DNA from: Chrysomallon squamiferum
Lineage: Eukaryota > Mollusca > Gastropoda > Neomphalida > Peltospiridae
Assembly (NCBI GenBank): GCA_012295275.1
Contig: CM022665.1
Span: 8,071,976-8,135,975, forward strand
DNA: 64,000 nucleotides
Direction of reading: 5' to 3'
A program made the translations under genes and the position numbers. The notes under the pieces are model-generated. The model worked only from the letters and a program-made list of their open reading frames with translations, did no database searches and was not told the origin of the DNA. The first letter of the stretch is position 1, and the number at the start of each line of letters is the position of its first letter. Shown here in pieces: positions 44,731 to 60,627 of this stretch.

Positions 44731-47700
44731 CAAATAATATTTAAATAAATATTTTTGCCTATTAAAAGAATAAAATAATTTGAATAAAACTAAAAATTGT
44801 CTGAACTGTATGAACTGCTGTGAAATACAAAAATAATACAGATAATTTAAATTGTATTTGTCGATGCAAATATGTTTGATATTATAATTTTGCTTGTGTT
44901 CAAAGTTTTGGATGGACTAAAACTCAAAATTAACAACTGATTCATGATCATCATTATAATCAGAATAATATTTTAATACTTGCACACTGAAAAGATTCTC
45001 AGTTATCATATTTTAAATGTCATACACAGAAAATGACAGAATTTGATTTATTAAATACAAATGTTTAAATAATGTCTAAAGAGCAGAATTTCCTACCACA
45101 CTCTCCCCCCACCATTTTAAGAATCCAAAACCAGATATCATTAATTGTACCATCCCTGTCCAAAAATATATAATTCTAGTCTTTGATCTTTACCTTTTCT
45201 GAACATTAGAAATAGTAAGAAATGTTGGGAATATTTGACTTTGTGTTTGATATGCTTTGATATAATATAAAACATTCACTATTTATCCCATTCCAACTTG
45301 TTCTATTTCTTTTTTAAATATTTAACTTTTTTTTTTTTTTTTTTTTAGCTTATAACAGAATAGTATTATGTTAATTCTTTTATCTTAAGTTTTCTAACAG
45401 CAAAATAATTATTTTTTCTTCTTTTGATCATTAATAAATATACTGGAATTCATTAAATTTAACAGTGAAAAGTACTTATGACAACAGGTTCAAATGAACA
45501 CTAACCGAGTATTAGCGGTTAAAATATACATACACTTTGTTTATTGAAACAAGTGAACTGAAACTAAATAAACTATTGAAAATCATTAACCCACATCTGT
45601 TAACAGAACTTGTGTCAATCCAAGGTTAATTAAGAAGATTAGAATATCTACTGACAATCAACACTATCATTTTGTGTTGTTTATATTAAAGCTTTGTAGA
45701 AGGAAAGTCTTACATTGTTTTTTTCTAAAGATTAAAAGAATAAGAAAAAACAACACTTTGTGCATGTTATGAAATATAATATATACTTTATCACATTCTG
45801 CCAAAAAATCACTTTTTAAAAATAAGATACTGGTACCAATTTTACAGTCTTAATACAAATACAAATAATAATAATATATAGTTTGCCTTTACTTTATTTT
45901 TATTTTTGATTCAGAGTGAATTATAATTAACTGAACATTATAATCATTTTAAAATCATCTGTCCAGAAAATCCATCTAAATTTTTTTTATTTTTGTTACT
46001 TTGAATTTAACAACTGATACACTTTTTTTTAGTAAGATCTATATGACCAGGGGCTGTAAAAGCAGTTGATGGAACTATCCAAGGTGTTAATAAATATTTT
46101 GGGGTCAAAAAGGGACAATAAACACAGAGGTCAATTAATGTAGTGGTTGTACCAGTTTAAGATACTTGCAATTAATATGACTTTTTGTTTCATAAATATT
46201 TTGTTGTTGAAATTTGTGGTTTATTTACCTTTAAAAAGAGACATTTATTATTAATAAAATTTATTTTACTTGCTTGAGGGGTCAATGAGAAATCATTTAA
46301 ACTTTTACCAAGACCCGAGTTAGACTATAAAACATTGAAGTAAAATAGACACCTGTATAAAGTTAATGGTTCCTATAGAAATATATTTGTTGATATATAA
46401 AAACACTTTTGTGATTCTTCTGCCTAATTAATCTTGTAATAATCTTTTAATGTACTATCATGACACTGTCCTGGGCAAAAAACTCATGCACAAACTTTTT
46501 GTTTTTTGTTTTCTCAAACAACTTAATCAGTGAAACCATATCAGGCAGAGAGCATTTATTTCATTGAAGCTATTTAAAAGTCTTTTTCAAAAGACATAAG
46601 CTTACATGTTTGACACATATTAGTTGTTTTATTACTGGTTGTGACAGCCATGAAAATAATTATTTTGCTAAAAACATTTAAATTTGTTAAATTAATGCTC
46701 TATATTATACCTTTAACAAAGATAAACTAAAAGCATTTTGGTGAGTAACATGTACCCATGGAACAGTACTGTCTACATTCATTTTATCCATACATACAAT
46801 ATATCTGACACATCAGTCAGACCATGTATTTTCCCTATGGAAATTTCAAATACAGTATATTTTCTAACACTAATTTTGTCAATGTTTGTTAGACTTTTTG
46901 GATGGAAATTTTTAAATACTAAGATGAGTTTTATGGATGACATGTTTAAAGAGCCTGAAATTATAAAATTAGAATAAACCAAATTTTAAATGTTTCAAAT
47001 CCATTGACATAACTTTGGCTATTTAATTCTCAATAGTTTATTTACTATATTTACAATATCCAAATGCCAATAATTTTCTTAATATGAATGCAGTTCATAC
47101 ATTATGTTTTATCACTATTATTTTACAATAATGAAAAATGTACTGTTTACAAAGTAAACTTTTTAGAAACCTTCTTTTGTTATTTTAATTTCAGCGCCTT
47201 ATTGCAAACATTTAAAAATAAAAATAACAAAAACAAAACATATATATGACTTAAATCTAACAAACATGTATGTTTCAGAGTATCCAGTATAATGTATATG
47301 TCATTAATTTAGATAAAGATTTCCTTTCCACCTGGCTTTGTCCAAGTACAAGTTTTTCCAATCAGAGAATACAAAGACCAAACAAAATAACAATGCTATG
47401 GCTTCCTGCCTAGACCTCTCACTATACTGGATATCAAAATACACATCCACTGGAAATGTTTCATGCTCCTTTGGTGGCAAATCTATTAATCGATAAAGTG
47501 ATATTGCTGTCAGCAGTTAAGATTTACTGTTACTTAAAAGAAAAAGAGAAAAAAGTCCAGAACAATTTTTATGTTACGCTAAATTTAACTGGAATTGCAT
47601 TAGCAATTATGTTAATCCATGTTTTTTTGAAAAGAAAGTTGCAGTATCTTCACTGACACATATAAAATGTAACAAATTTATATTTTATTATTAGGATTAT

Positions 47701-50700
47701 TATTTATCTTTCACTTTTATACTGAATTAAACTTTTATTTAAAATTTTTAAAATTTCTTTTGTATTTTATTATACATTAAAATGAAAAAAAAAAAAGTGA
47801 GTCACGTTGTATTCACTTACATCACACATACAGAATGATCTATTTATCTGTCACACACACTGCTCAAACATTAACAAAGTATACATATACCACAAATAAA
47901 AACAGACAAACACTTTAATAAACCATTGTCAGCTAAAAGTTCAGTGATTGCAAACATCAACCACTTTATAACAAACTGTGTTATTAACAGTGTGAAAAAA
48001 ATATATGACCTTGCTTTTCAACACAACTATTGCACCACTGGACTAATCAATGTTGCACAAATCAAAGCACTGTGAAAGATTGCAAGGCACAAATCAATGT
48101 CAATTACATTGATCCTTCTGATAGGATTACTGTGGATACATCCACATTGATCAGTCATTAGATAAATGCAAACTGACATAAATAAATGCTGTTTTAAAAG
48201 CAACTGAAATAATAAAAATTTTATAGGGTAGTTCACATAATATGCTAGTATGCAACCAATGTGTAAATAACTAAATCATTTTGAGCGACGTTATCAATAT
48301 ATGACACAACTGTACACAGTTTCTAAAAGCAAAATAAATGAAGACTTTTAGTCACAACAGTAATAACAGGAAATCAGATTCTACTAATTCTAGTAAATAT
48401 TTTCAGTTGGAATAGTTTAGCAACAAATCTATTACAGAAAATGTGCAGAGAAAATAAATAAATAAATAAATAAATAAAATAAAATAAATAAAATATCCTT
48501 TAGTTATTTAAAATATATTACTGTTAAATTAACAACAAAATAACGATTGTGCTTGTAATTTAAATGGTTTGATTTCTATGTCCTGTGTTAAAAACAACTA
48601 GTTTAATTCTACAGGATATAAATGAATGAATGAATGAATGAATAAATGAATGAATGAATAAATATATAAATGAATATTTTAAATTAATTTAGTGTCATTT
48701 TAGCTGGGTTTTTTAACTTTTTTTTTATTTAATAGAGAGCACCAAAATGAATTATTTTCTTCTTTAAATATTTTTTTTCTTTGAATGAGGAAACCATACT
48801 CTTATCACATTTTTTTATTTTTATGATTACAAGGCATCATACATACAATTGATGAAAATATTCTTACACCAAACTGTCGGTTACTCTTTTTCAATTAGCA
48901 TGAAGGAATTTTTTATATGCACTTCTTCACAGACAGGAAAATACTTATATACCACAGCCTTTGATAAACTTGTCACATGGCTGGAGTGTGAAATAGCTAC
49001 ATATATTTACAACTGATACAACTAGCCATTATTCAGTCTCTTTTATTTACTGCAAAAACTCATTGCTTTAGTATTAAGATTTTTTGATTGCTTCTTTATT
49101 TTTGGAGTGCTGTGATGGTGGTGTTTGGGAAAAGTGTTTTTACATTTCATATTGTTTTTCTGCTGGTGATTTTGGAAAAGAAATACTGTACATTTTGTTC
49201 AATTTTATATTACACTACTTTTCATTAAACAGTTAAATGCATGATCAGAACTTGGCAAATATTTTCACACTAAGCAATAACTAAGATGCAAATACCTAGA
49301 CCTTTCTTTTCATTATGGCATGTCTTATACGAAATGTTTAGCAGTTTTCATTCCAAGTCATGCATCTACCAATATATTTCTCTGAATATATCACTGAAAG
49401 ACATGTTCTCCAACAAGTGTAGGGGATTTTGATTTGAATTATTTGCAATGTACAATGATTTTTTAATAACTAGACAGTTCATATGTTTGGCACTACAATA
49501 AATTTATAAATTCTTGTCAAACAAACATTTATATACTATAAAATGTCAAAATATGATTGGTTAGGTTCCTGTTCTTTGACTGATTTTTCTTTGTTGCAGC
49601 ATTTATAATTAAACTCCTGTGTATCTCTGGTGTGATCACTTTAGCAGCCAGAGAACATTTAATTATAGCATAATCTTTGTTCCAGTACCATATACTAAGC
49701 CTACCTAATTATATACTGAAAACAATTAAAAACTGTTAGTTATACTGAATTGTTAGATGCATTTTTCATAAATGGGCAGGAATATCAAATAAACAATTTC
49801 CATTTCAATGTGCAATTTCTGCTTGGACTTCTTTCTCTTTTTTCCTTCTTCTTTTTTTGGTTATGAATTGTTTGTCAGCTTGGACATGTTTTTCTGTCAA
49901 ACATATATAGTTTATGTGCAATCTATCATTTCAGTTAACAGTGTAATTAACAAATTATGGAATCCTGTACAAAAATGGAAAACTGGGCTCATTACAGCAA
50001 ACACTTTTAATCTCAGTAATGAAAAGTAATATATACTAGTTTTATTATAAAAATTAAAAATACTGGTGCTATTCCAAAAAGGAGTTTATATTATGGTTAT
50101 ACATTGTAAACCGTAAAATTATAGTAACTAGTGATCATGTTTTGGGCAAAACTCCCATTGTTCACAATCATTTAACAGCATAAAATATATCTGCACTATC
50201 TATTTTGTTGCTTATTTTAGAACAATAGTAAATCAAAACATTACTGAACCTTAACAAGACATGTAATTTTATACAACTAAGCTTTATTAAAAAAACACCT
50301 GTTAAGCAAGGAAATAAAACTGTTCACAAAGAACTAACAGTTGTGTCAGATGTTCTAACCTCACCAAGTATACAGTTGCAAAATATCTCATCAACTGAAA
50401 GCCAGACTTTGAGCTTAAGAGGTGAGTCCAAATGTTAAATTTAAAACGTGTTTTAACAAGTAACTGTCTGAACAATGAATTAAAGAGACACTCTGCCATC
50501 CAGGTGTATTTGTGTGTAAGTCAATACAATTTTCAGTGACCTCTATATCTCTAAGTGTTGATTTTTATCATATGTAAATTTGGACAAAACATGATTTTGT
50601 GTCAGTGTCATGCTGCTCAGCCAGTTAAGCCCACTGGTTATGTACACAGTAATAATAACAACAAGTATCAACAGACAAAAGATGGGATAATTTACTGTAC

Positions 50701-53700
50701 AAATACTGAACTTGCAGAAAAGAAAATATTCATGTCCACACAGAGATGCAACTCAAATACGAAACTCTATTTACAAAAACTAAATAAATAAATAAATAAA
50801 TAATAAAAAAATAAAAATAATTATAAAAAAAAATGGTATAAATACGTACTTATATATATTTATTCTAAAAACCAAATTTTTACACAAAAAAAGTACATAA
50901 AGAAAGTGTGTAGCCAAAAGAATGTATTCAGTTCAGTTTGGTTTATTAAAACTAATTTACAATCTGACCAGACTTCATGTAGGTTGTCTGAAGTATGACC
51001 TACTAAACAAAAAAATTACAACACAACAAAGATTTATCCTTAATAATCTCTCTGTGAGAATAAATCACCCATTTTTTATTGTGAGACAAAGAGATAGTGT
51101 TTTATACCTGCAGTGTATAATCATCACTCCTAAACATGATAAAAAGGACAAGAAGTGCAAGGAAGCTCAAGTGTGGAATCTCCAACAGGACACCTCATAC
51201 CTCCAGCTGTGCAACAAGAGCTATAATATTGACTGAGGTATAAATCTTGAATTAAAGTAGCTTAAATATCAGCCTATCTGAAAAAAATGCAGATATGTAT
51301 TTCTGATATATGACTGAAAAGCATGTTTACTGTGCATACATTATTCAGTTTCTTAGACAAACAGGTAGCTGGCTTTAGCTGTACAAAGTGACATAACTGT
51401 AAATAAAAACTGCTCCTTTGTCAGCATTAGTCAGTTCATCTGTCAACAGAGGACTACACTTAGATGTAAAGAAAAATAATACAGCAACATGTTCTATGTA
51501 CTGCATTTCATCTGTAAACCTTCAATAATTTAATAAACATAAAATAAAACAGATGAACAAAATTATCATTAAAAAAACAACAACCAAAAAACAGAGACAT
51601 TTCTTCTTCTTTTTTTTCTGAACTTACAGTACTTACAAAATATTTCTTAACTAATGTCTGCGGCTGAGTATTTAAGTATGTGATATACAACTGGAAATTA
51701 TTACTGTTACTAAAATTTAGTTGAATTTTTATGAACACTGAGTTTTTAACCATCCTTTTCACTGTTCCACAGTCAAATTAATAATTAAATATTTTATTCA
51801 AGGTTTAATTAGATGTATGCAATAAACTGATGATTAATTGGAGCTAAAACTATTAACATTTCAAAAATGTAAACCAGACGCCGAAGCCAAACTAGATATA
51901 AGGTATAAACATCTAACTTCTAGAATTAGTTAGCACAATAAACAGCATATTATAGTACATGTAATTTTTTATGAAGATAGAAAAAATAAAAATGACAATG
52001 ATACTGATTAATAATGTATTTTGTTTGTTCTGCGCTGTTAATCTTCTGCTGAAGTTGTTATTTGTATTCAGTGATATCACAACAACATAGTTAACACAGT
52101 TGTTCTGTAGATGTCATTTTACTGATGTCATGCTTCATTAATATTTATAATTAACCAGCAGTGCTAAGCCACAGATACAACAGAGAATAAAAAGGCAATA
52201 GTAAAGGTTCAAGATCTGTTGTTGATCTTGATCAACTGGAAAAACATGTGAGTGTTATTGGTTTTCTAAATTACTGTTTATATTTGTTTTCATGTATCTT
52301 TTCTCTTTGAATTCAAATTTGTGTCAGTAAATTATTACAGTGCAGAAGAATGATTTCAAATAGTAAATAAAAAAAAAAAAAAAAAAAAATGTGATTGGGA
52401 ATGATTTCAAAGATTTAAAAAAAAAAATGTTTGATCTTAAATTGTTTATTTAGATGACAAATGACAATAAAGATAATAATAATAAAAAAAAATAATACTG
52501 ATCAGTAGAAAATACACTATCATCTGGCTTAAAGAGACTTTATTGGAAACATATTAAAGGATTTACAGTTCTTACAAATAAATGAGAATTTTACTGACAC
52601 TGATGATCAAGCTAATATACAATGACAGTACACAGGCTTTTTAGAAAAATAACAGCTAATATTTAATGTAGTTTTTGGATCTTGGCTGGATATTAACATG
52701 AAAAATAAACTTGAGAATAAATAAATTAATAATTCAATAAGTAGTTATATTCTATACATTATTTCAAATAAGTCAGACAAATGACAGCTTACATTACTAT
52801 ATCCAACATCGAAAGGGAAAGAATTGAAAATGTGTCATTAGACAATTCATTTTATTTTACCATTTGTTTTGCTTCATAAAATAATTATGCTGACAGTTCT
52901 CTTCACTATTTAACTGTGACAATATTCTGAGTCTTTTTCATGGCTTAATGAAGTAGGTCAAATTTAGTGATAACTTCCAATATTACAAAACTATACCTAC
53001 AAAATTTAATAAAGTAATGGCATTGTTGTTGATTGTTTGGATTTTTATTTTAATTTTTTATTAGTTTTTTTTTAATGAAAGAATACAATATATTGTAACT
53101 GCAAAATTACAACAAAAAACAACAACGGAGGTCATGTTGATGGGGCAATTTCAACTATATACAATCTTTTAACAGCAGAACTATATCTACATTTTGGATT
53201 TTTTTTTACCAGAATGAAATAAAATACAAACCATTTAAAAACACCTCATAACAGATGCATTAATAACAAAGCTGAATTAATATTCATAATTATTTTATTT
53301 AATAAATAAAATTGAATAAACTTACTTTATTCTTTTTTATTTTTTTATTTTTTTATTTATTTACTTATCTTTTTGTTTTGTTTTGTTTTATTTTATTATA
53401 TTTTTGGGGAGATGCATCTAAACATAACTACAGTACTAAGAAATATTAACCAAACTTCCAATTATCTCCCTTACATCAATGTTTCTACAGTTGACATGTA
53501 GTGTAATGGGAAAAATACAGAAATAATGTTGATAATTTTAATATTTATTAATCAGTAAAGAGTAAATGAAGTAGAAGAACATTGTCTAAATGAAACAGAT
53601 AACAAGGATACAGTGTTTATCATTAAGTTATTCCATAGAATAAAATAATGTAGTGATGTGACATTTAACTTTTTAAGTTATGGAAACAGATATGAATTGT

Positions 53701-56700
53701 TTTTTTGTCAGAGGTTCCATCCCAGTCATTATGTTGTAAGAATAAAACGTATACAGTGATACCTGTGTGGCCCAGCTAAAGTGTCCATACATCAGAGGGA
53801 CAAAAATTAAAAAAATGTTAAAACATATTTACTATCTTTATTTACATCCATCATACCAGTACCCACAACAAACATAAATCGCTGTGGACGGGCATTGTAA
53901 TAGCAAGCATCATGGCTTTCTCCTAAAACACAATTGCAAACACATTGAGTTCACTGGTGTAAATAAAACATATTTTGCACATCATAAAGCTCATACTAAG
54001 ATTACAGTATATTTATGCTTTACAAAATATTGTGTTTAAAACCCAAATAGATGTCTGATTTGTGCCAGCCATACAATCTGAGACATGGTTTTTTAAATTT
54101 TACTTTTATAAAACAGAAATATGCATGGAATGTTTGAATTATCAAAATTCTGTACCAAATGGGCAATTGTTTGGTGATTGCAGTCCACAGGCTACTTCTG
54201 ATTCAACAAAAATAACACTTCCAGCATGCACAATGAGGTGCAGGAGATGGGCGATGTCATCTTTAAAAAAAAAATCTTATAAATCTGCCATACAGCAATA
54301 AAATTATTTATTTTGGAGCAAAACAAATCCATATCAGTATGAGTGTCCGGTTTAGCAGGGGAATAATGATTAAAAATGCTGTCTGCTTCCATGTTCAATA
54401 GATGTCCGCTGATCTAAGGGACTTACTTGTTCAAAAATCGGGACTCAGAAAAGTGACTGTACATTGTAGGTGGCTGCTAAAGACAGGTACCACAGTATAC
54501 ATATATAATTAAAAAAAAACATTTAAAATGCTTGCTAAAAACAAAAATCATATAAAATTTAAATGGCATTTTACACTCTTATATACAGTTAGAATTATTT
54601 AGGTGAAATTCTGTATTTAGTTTTTATTCAGTATCTGTGGTCTATTAGCTGTGGCATCCACATATCACATTCTAATACATACTATGTCTGTGTGTGCATT
54701 TATGTTCACAAATATTTGTGGTATATACCAATACAGACAAACACTATTGGTCCGTTTTTATTTTTTATTTTTTATTTTTTTTTTATATATAAATATATTA
54801 TACTGAAATAATGCAATAGCAAAAAAAAAAAAATATATATATATATATTGACTCTATTAAAATAACAAGTCCATAAAACAAAAATGTGTTTAGTGTAACA
54901 GTTTGTGAGGTTATCTTCAATAATTTTCTGGTTGTTCTCTGGAATATTATCAGACTGATAGGCAATGCTAGTTTTAATTTCATTCCCAAATTGAATTATG
55001 TAAGATAAAGTGTTTAAATAAATGTATAGCTATGATTAGAATATTTTGACAGGGTACTTCAAAATCAAAACTATTAAGATATTGACCAGTAAAAGGAACA
55101 GATTGTATGTGCTATAAAATATTTTATGATTTAAACCATTTACACTGACTTTAAAAATGCTTCTCATCATATTCTCACTTATAAATACTTTTTAATAAGG
55201 TACTTACCTGGTCAGCAGTAGTGAGAGGACAGACTGTAGCAAGATACTGAACAAGTTTGTAATGTTCACCAACTTTGAAATGACGGCCTTCACCTTGACT
55301 GTACAACCACTCAGCTTGAAGTCTGTAACATTTATTAAATAAGTGAAGTTTCACATTTTCAAATATACATAAACAAGATGACTGTACTAAAAATATAATA
55401 TTTTACTTTAAAATATGAATTTGTCAAACTTGATAAATATGAACTATACAATACAATCTTCTTCCAGATAACATATAGAGAAAGATAAAATACATTACAT
55501 AATATCACAAATATATCCTCATAAAAAGTTCTTTATCACCAACTCTCTCACACACACACACTCAATCACATGCATACACACATGTGCATGATTGCGCACG
55601 CACACATACACTCACACACACACACACAAATTTATTCTTTACATATATTACCTTTCTTTCTCTGATATAACATAGCCATCAAGAAGCTGAAGTGTAAAAC
55701 ACCAGTTCAAAACAAATGGGCGATAATCAAATCCTGTTACTATGTTAAGAAAAAAGAGTTTTGTTTTAAAATTCAAATTAAATTGTTTCTATTGAAATAG
55801 GTGCACACACTTATGTAATAAGGCACATGGTAATTTTATTCACAAATCATCCCTCATCCAGGCAAAGGTAATTAAATGTCAGTTTCTGCATCCAGATACA
55901 GCTAAATTAGTAGGCTGAACATATCATATTGTATTTAACAGATATTAACATCCCATGTCTTGTGCAGATATATTAATAAAAGTATTCTCAAATGTGAAAT
56001 GAATGTTAACTTGTGCCTTAAAGAACTAAGTATCAATATTTTAAGCAATTAACTGGGCATTACAAGTCTTCAAAAACAGACAAAAATAGACATCGTCCGT
56101 CTGAACTGGACATTTAACTTTACTACTACAGAGGCAATTCTGTGTCCAACTGAAATTCAATTTTTAAAAGGTATGTATTTATACTGTACATAAAAACATC
56201 AAATTGGACCAGAAAGTTCAATTTACTCAAAATTAACAATACACCACATTATTTATAAATTCAAAACATAGTTTATTATAACTTCATATTTACAGTAGTA
56301 AAGAGACAGTTCAGGTTTTAAGAACAGCGAACTTTGAACTCTGAAACTGGATCCTTTGCCTCATCCTAGGTGTCACTAATGCTTTCTAAGTTTCACTAAG
56401 ACTATGGTAGTGATGCCTAAGATGTGGCATGGACTCATGGATAAGGTTATTTTAAGGTCCATTTCAGTTCAGTTCAACCCTTTTTGTATGCACCTCACAT
56501 TTATACAAAGTATTTTAATTTCTAAATGTATGATATTGTGTGTATACAAGTAGCCAATGCATAGCACCATATATATACTGTAACAGTGAAAGGATATTGA
56601 ATGCCTGCTGTCATATTCACACAGGGATTGCCAGCCAAGGATAACTGCTCAAGATGAGTCAAACTAGATAAGTAGCAAACCTACAAGAAAAATAAACCTG

Positions 56701-59700
56701 ATTTTAACATCATCATAAATTTAAAGGTAAATATTCACCACCATTTAACCAATGAGTATATTTTAACCAAAAAGTTTTAAAAAAAGAAAAAAGTTATGAT
56801 TTTTCTTATTTACTATACATCTTTGTTTTTACTTTTAACTGCTCTAAGAGTATTTAAGTCAATCATCATTTCTTGACAACAAGGAAACATAATGCACAAA
56901 TGCAAAACAAATGAGTATAAAAGTATCAGTTTAGTGTCAGTGTAAACATAATTTAAACAAATAATAGGAACACTGTGTGTTACATTTGTATTATCAGTGT
57001 TCTGAATGTGTGTGTAAAAACATACTGGCTTCTTTGTGTATTGCAATGATGTAAACAAATTAACATTAGCTGATTGCATCAAGTTTATTACTTTCAATTT
57101 GATCTAAATTCAAGCATTTACCTCACACAAATCATGAATATTGTTACTCTCCAGAGACAGTACATTGACGGACTGAGACAGGAATGCAGGGACAGGTTTT
57201 AGTGATGACACAAGATTTCCATGTAATAATAATGTCTGCAAAGATGATAAAAATAAAAATTTGCTGGAATATTGTTGTTTTTCGTTTTTAAAAAAATCTG
57301 ACAAAATTATTTTTTTTTTTAAATGTAGGAATTGTGTTTAAAATGATATATAAACTGGAATTGAAATTTGTAAAATAATCTGCACCTTTATCTTAAATTT
57401 GGTTTTCTGTACTTTTTTAAAAGATAAAATACAAGTTGTTAAAAACATGAACTGTGCCATTTTTACCTTTAATGAAAAACAAAGAAAAAGAAAGATAAAA
57501 ATGTTCTTGCTGATAATTAGAAAAAAAAGAGTCAATTTTTATTTTGTATACAAGTTCTTTATTTCACACAATAAATATAAAATAAATCCCATTTATAAAA
57601 CTTATACAAGCCACAATTGAAAAACAACAGGTTTAGGATAATGAAGTCAACACTATAACGATATATAAAAACTTAGACCAATCAGTCCACAATTAAAGAG
57701 AATTAGATTTAATTCCAGGACAAACATAAAAAAAACAGTGTTATTGTCTTGAAAAAATGCAACAGATCTCAGTATCATAAACATCCATATATAACAATGT
57801 TATCATCATCGTTGTCATTGCTGCTTATTATTTGTATTTAAAATTACATACTGACACAAACCTTTAATTTTATTAAGGCAGATAAGTCGCCAACTGCTGA
57901 AATTCTGTTTTCTGAGAGATCCAGATGTCGAAGATTGACATTGTGACAGAGATTTTCAATTACCTAAAGATAATTTAATTACATGTTGGTAACATGGGTT
58001 TTATAAATATCTTTCTCAATTATATTACAAACCAACTTTATATATAAAAATATTTTGTAATATTATGTTAACACAATTACCTTTAACAGATATTAAAGTG
58101 TAAATGTTGTATATAAATTGTTGAAAAATGTTATTATTTCTTTGGAGAACCTCAATCTTTTCTGTATGAACATATGCCAGTAACAAGTCAAATATCCCTT
58201 CTTAGTTATTATCAAAGATTGATGTCTATCAACAAATAAAACAAAAATAATTATCAGGAAATATACAAAACGCATAAGTATACAATCACTGAAACTCTTT
58301 AAAATAACTAATATTTAGTCTTAAACACAACAATATGGGTATTAATCCACTCAACTCTGATTTTTTAATAGCTACAACTGTAATTACAGAAAATGTAGAG
58401 TATATTAATGAAACAGCAAATTACTTACTTTGATTTTGTTACCTGAGAGATCAAGCCAGGTAAGCTCTGTCAGTTTGGATAAACCTAAATCAATTATACA
58501 AATTACCTGCATTTAAATTTAAATGGGAATAAACTTATTAAACAACTGATGGGGAAAAACTATTAATCAGAGATGTTATTATGAATTATACTTTTTATCT
58601 ACGTTTTCAATATCTACCTTAGTATGAACATTTATAATATACTTATTTTTTTATGAATCCACCTTTTCTGTTTATTCAGGTATCTCCAGCAAATTAAATT
58701 ATGCATAAATGCACATTTATTTAAAATCATAAAATGAATGTGTCCCTAAGTTAATGTGGATATTCCTTTACATCCTTTAGACCATCTTCTTTTTTAAAAA
58801 GGTGATTAACAGGTGTGTGTGCATGCGTGCGTGCGTGCGTGTGTGTGTCTTTACATTTGTTTGTGTATATCTACTTACGTATGAAAGTATGATTGTTTGT
58901 ACTGATATTATTGATCATATATATGTTTGTATGTTTATGTGGGATATATATTTACGTTATGTAAATTGAAGCAAACCTTCTATATGTACAATGTTGTTGT
59001 TAGAAAGGTTCAGTATACTTAGATCAAGAAAGGTGCTCAAGCCAATCATCCTGCTAATTTTATTGGATGCCAATGATAACTGAAAATAGAAATATTCCTA
59101 ATCACATTATTTTTTTATAGTTTTCTTTTGACCAAACAAATAATATATATATATATATATATAAACTCTACAACTGGTACTAATAAAAAAAACATGATTT
59201 GAAAAAACAGATAAACAAAAATGTTTAAAGATTCTTTGATAAATACTTTTAAAAACAATTATAATAGTAAATTTAACCCAAATGATGTTCTAGACACTGT
59301 TTTCAAATCATGTGTACCTGCTGCAAATCCTTAGAGTTATCAATATTTTCTATTACTGTGATATTATTTTGGTCAAAAATTAAACCAACTGGAGATACAT
59401 CTGGAGGCAGTTCAATCACAGACAATCCAAACCCAGTGAAGTCCAGTACATCACCATCTGATTCTGAAAAACAAACATAATAATATAAAAAGTAAAAAAA
59501 AAAGAAAAAAAAACTGAAAAAAGCATTGGCTTCTGTTGTTTTTTGTTTTAATAAGGACTGTCTTGTTTTATTTTGGAAGGATGTTTTGTTAAAGTTTTTT
59601 AATGGGACGAAAATAATATTTAATACTGTTTTCTTTTCTCAATGAATCAAACAATTTTGATATGAATAAATTATTATCAATACTTTAACCAATTTCAATT

Positions 59701-60581
59701 TTAATTTTTTTAATGATACTTAATAGCTGTAATGTTCTGTATAATCACAGAATATAGGAAACTTGATTAACAGCAAGGAATGTTTTATATGTTTTCACAC
59801 AGACACATGTATAGGCCTCTGATAAACCAATCATGAAACACTATCCCTATGGAAGCACCAAGGAGGGGTGATTTCCAGCTTCGGATTGTATAAACATTTT
59901 TATCAACCAGATTGTGAGAGTTAACAAACAGGTTAAAAGATAAATCAACTAACAATGGAAGCATAAAGAATGATAATATTTATTCAGTTTAAAAACGTAA
60001 ATCTTGTTTATTTAACTCAGGTTTTTAAAACAATTTTGTTTATGCCATATTTTTTACAAATAATTTGAGTTCTTAACATATCATGTTATTATTTATTAAA
60101 GTTTCTTCAGTGATATTGTTTTATAATTAATAACTGGAATACCATTACCCAGTAAACCTATGGTCCTATCTGAAATAACTACAAACAACTATGGTTCCAG
60201 TATGTTAACAAATAGGTAGTTCATAAATTATCTGCAAAAACAAATGGTATTGCAGTGTCATATCAGACTTGCATTTTGCATTTTTGGTAATATTTATTCT
60301 ATTCTCTAGACTTTTGTTTTCAAATAAAATTCAAAAGTAGAATCATTGTTAAGTGCAATTTTTCTTCAAAACCAAACAAGGAGGTGGAGGGGAGGAATAA
60401 AACACAAAAACAGTATGATGGTTATTTTAATACTTCTTTTGTTTTATGGTAATGTTTATAATTTATAAACTTATTTCATTTTCAGCATTTAATACAGACA
60501 TCACACTAATGAACATATTAATAATGACATATATATTTCTTGTAAATATTTGCAAGATAATAAATGATAATCATGATAATA

Positions 60582-60627
<46 letters not shown>

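Larger units (their letters stand above)
33738..55207 (-). other. CEP97 intron 9, 21.5 kb
   Basis: Separates the LRR-cap half of CEP97 from the rest. Flanks are a good donor (CAG|GTAAGT at 55208/55207) and acceptor (ttgatatttcag before 33737). I find no nested gene: open frames are short, AT-driven and family-less. Contents: an (AC)43 tract, a decayed minisatellite at 34186-34456, a foldback at 37753-37881, a GC-richer patch at 43370-44060, a T37 run at 44691-44727, AATG/AAAT repeats near 48450-48660 and a pogo-like MITE at 53754-54495. Confidence 0.8.

Noticed and set aside
50922-51236. 104-aa open frame on the plus strand in CEP97 intron 9
   Set aside because: Has some non-repetitive sequence but no recognised motif, no clear start context and no neighbouring exons; not enough to call a nested gene.
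33738-55207. Possibility that the LRR half and the IQ/FN3 half are two separate genes
   Set aside because: The exon on each side of the intron is CEP97-specific (YLATVCPL before, KLSRILAKQ after) and the phases match, so a single gene is the simplest reading.
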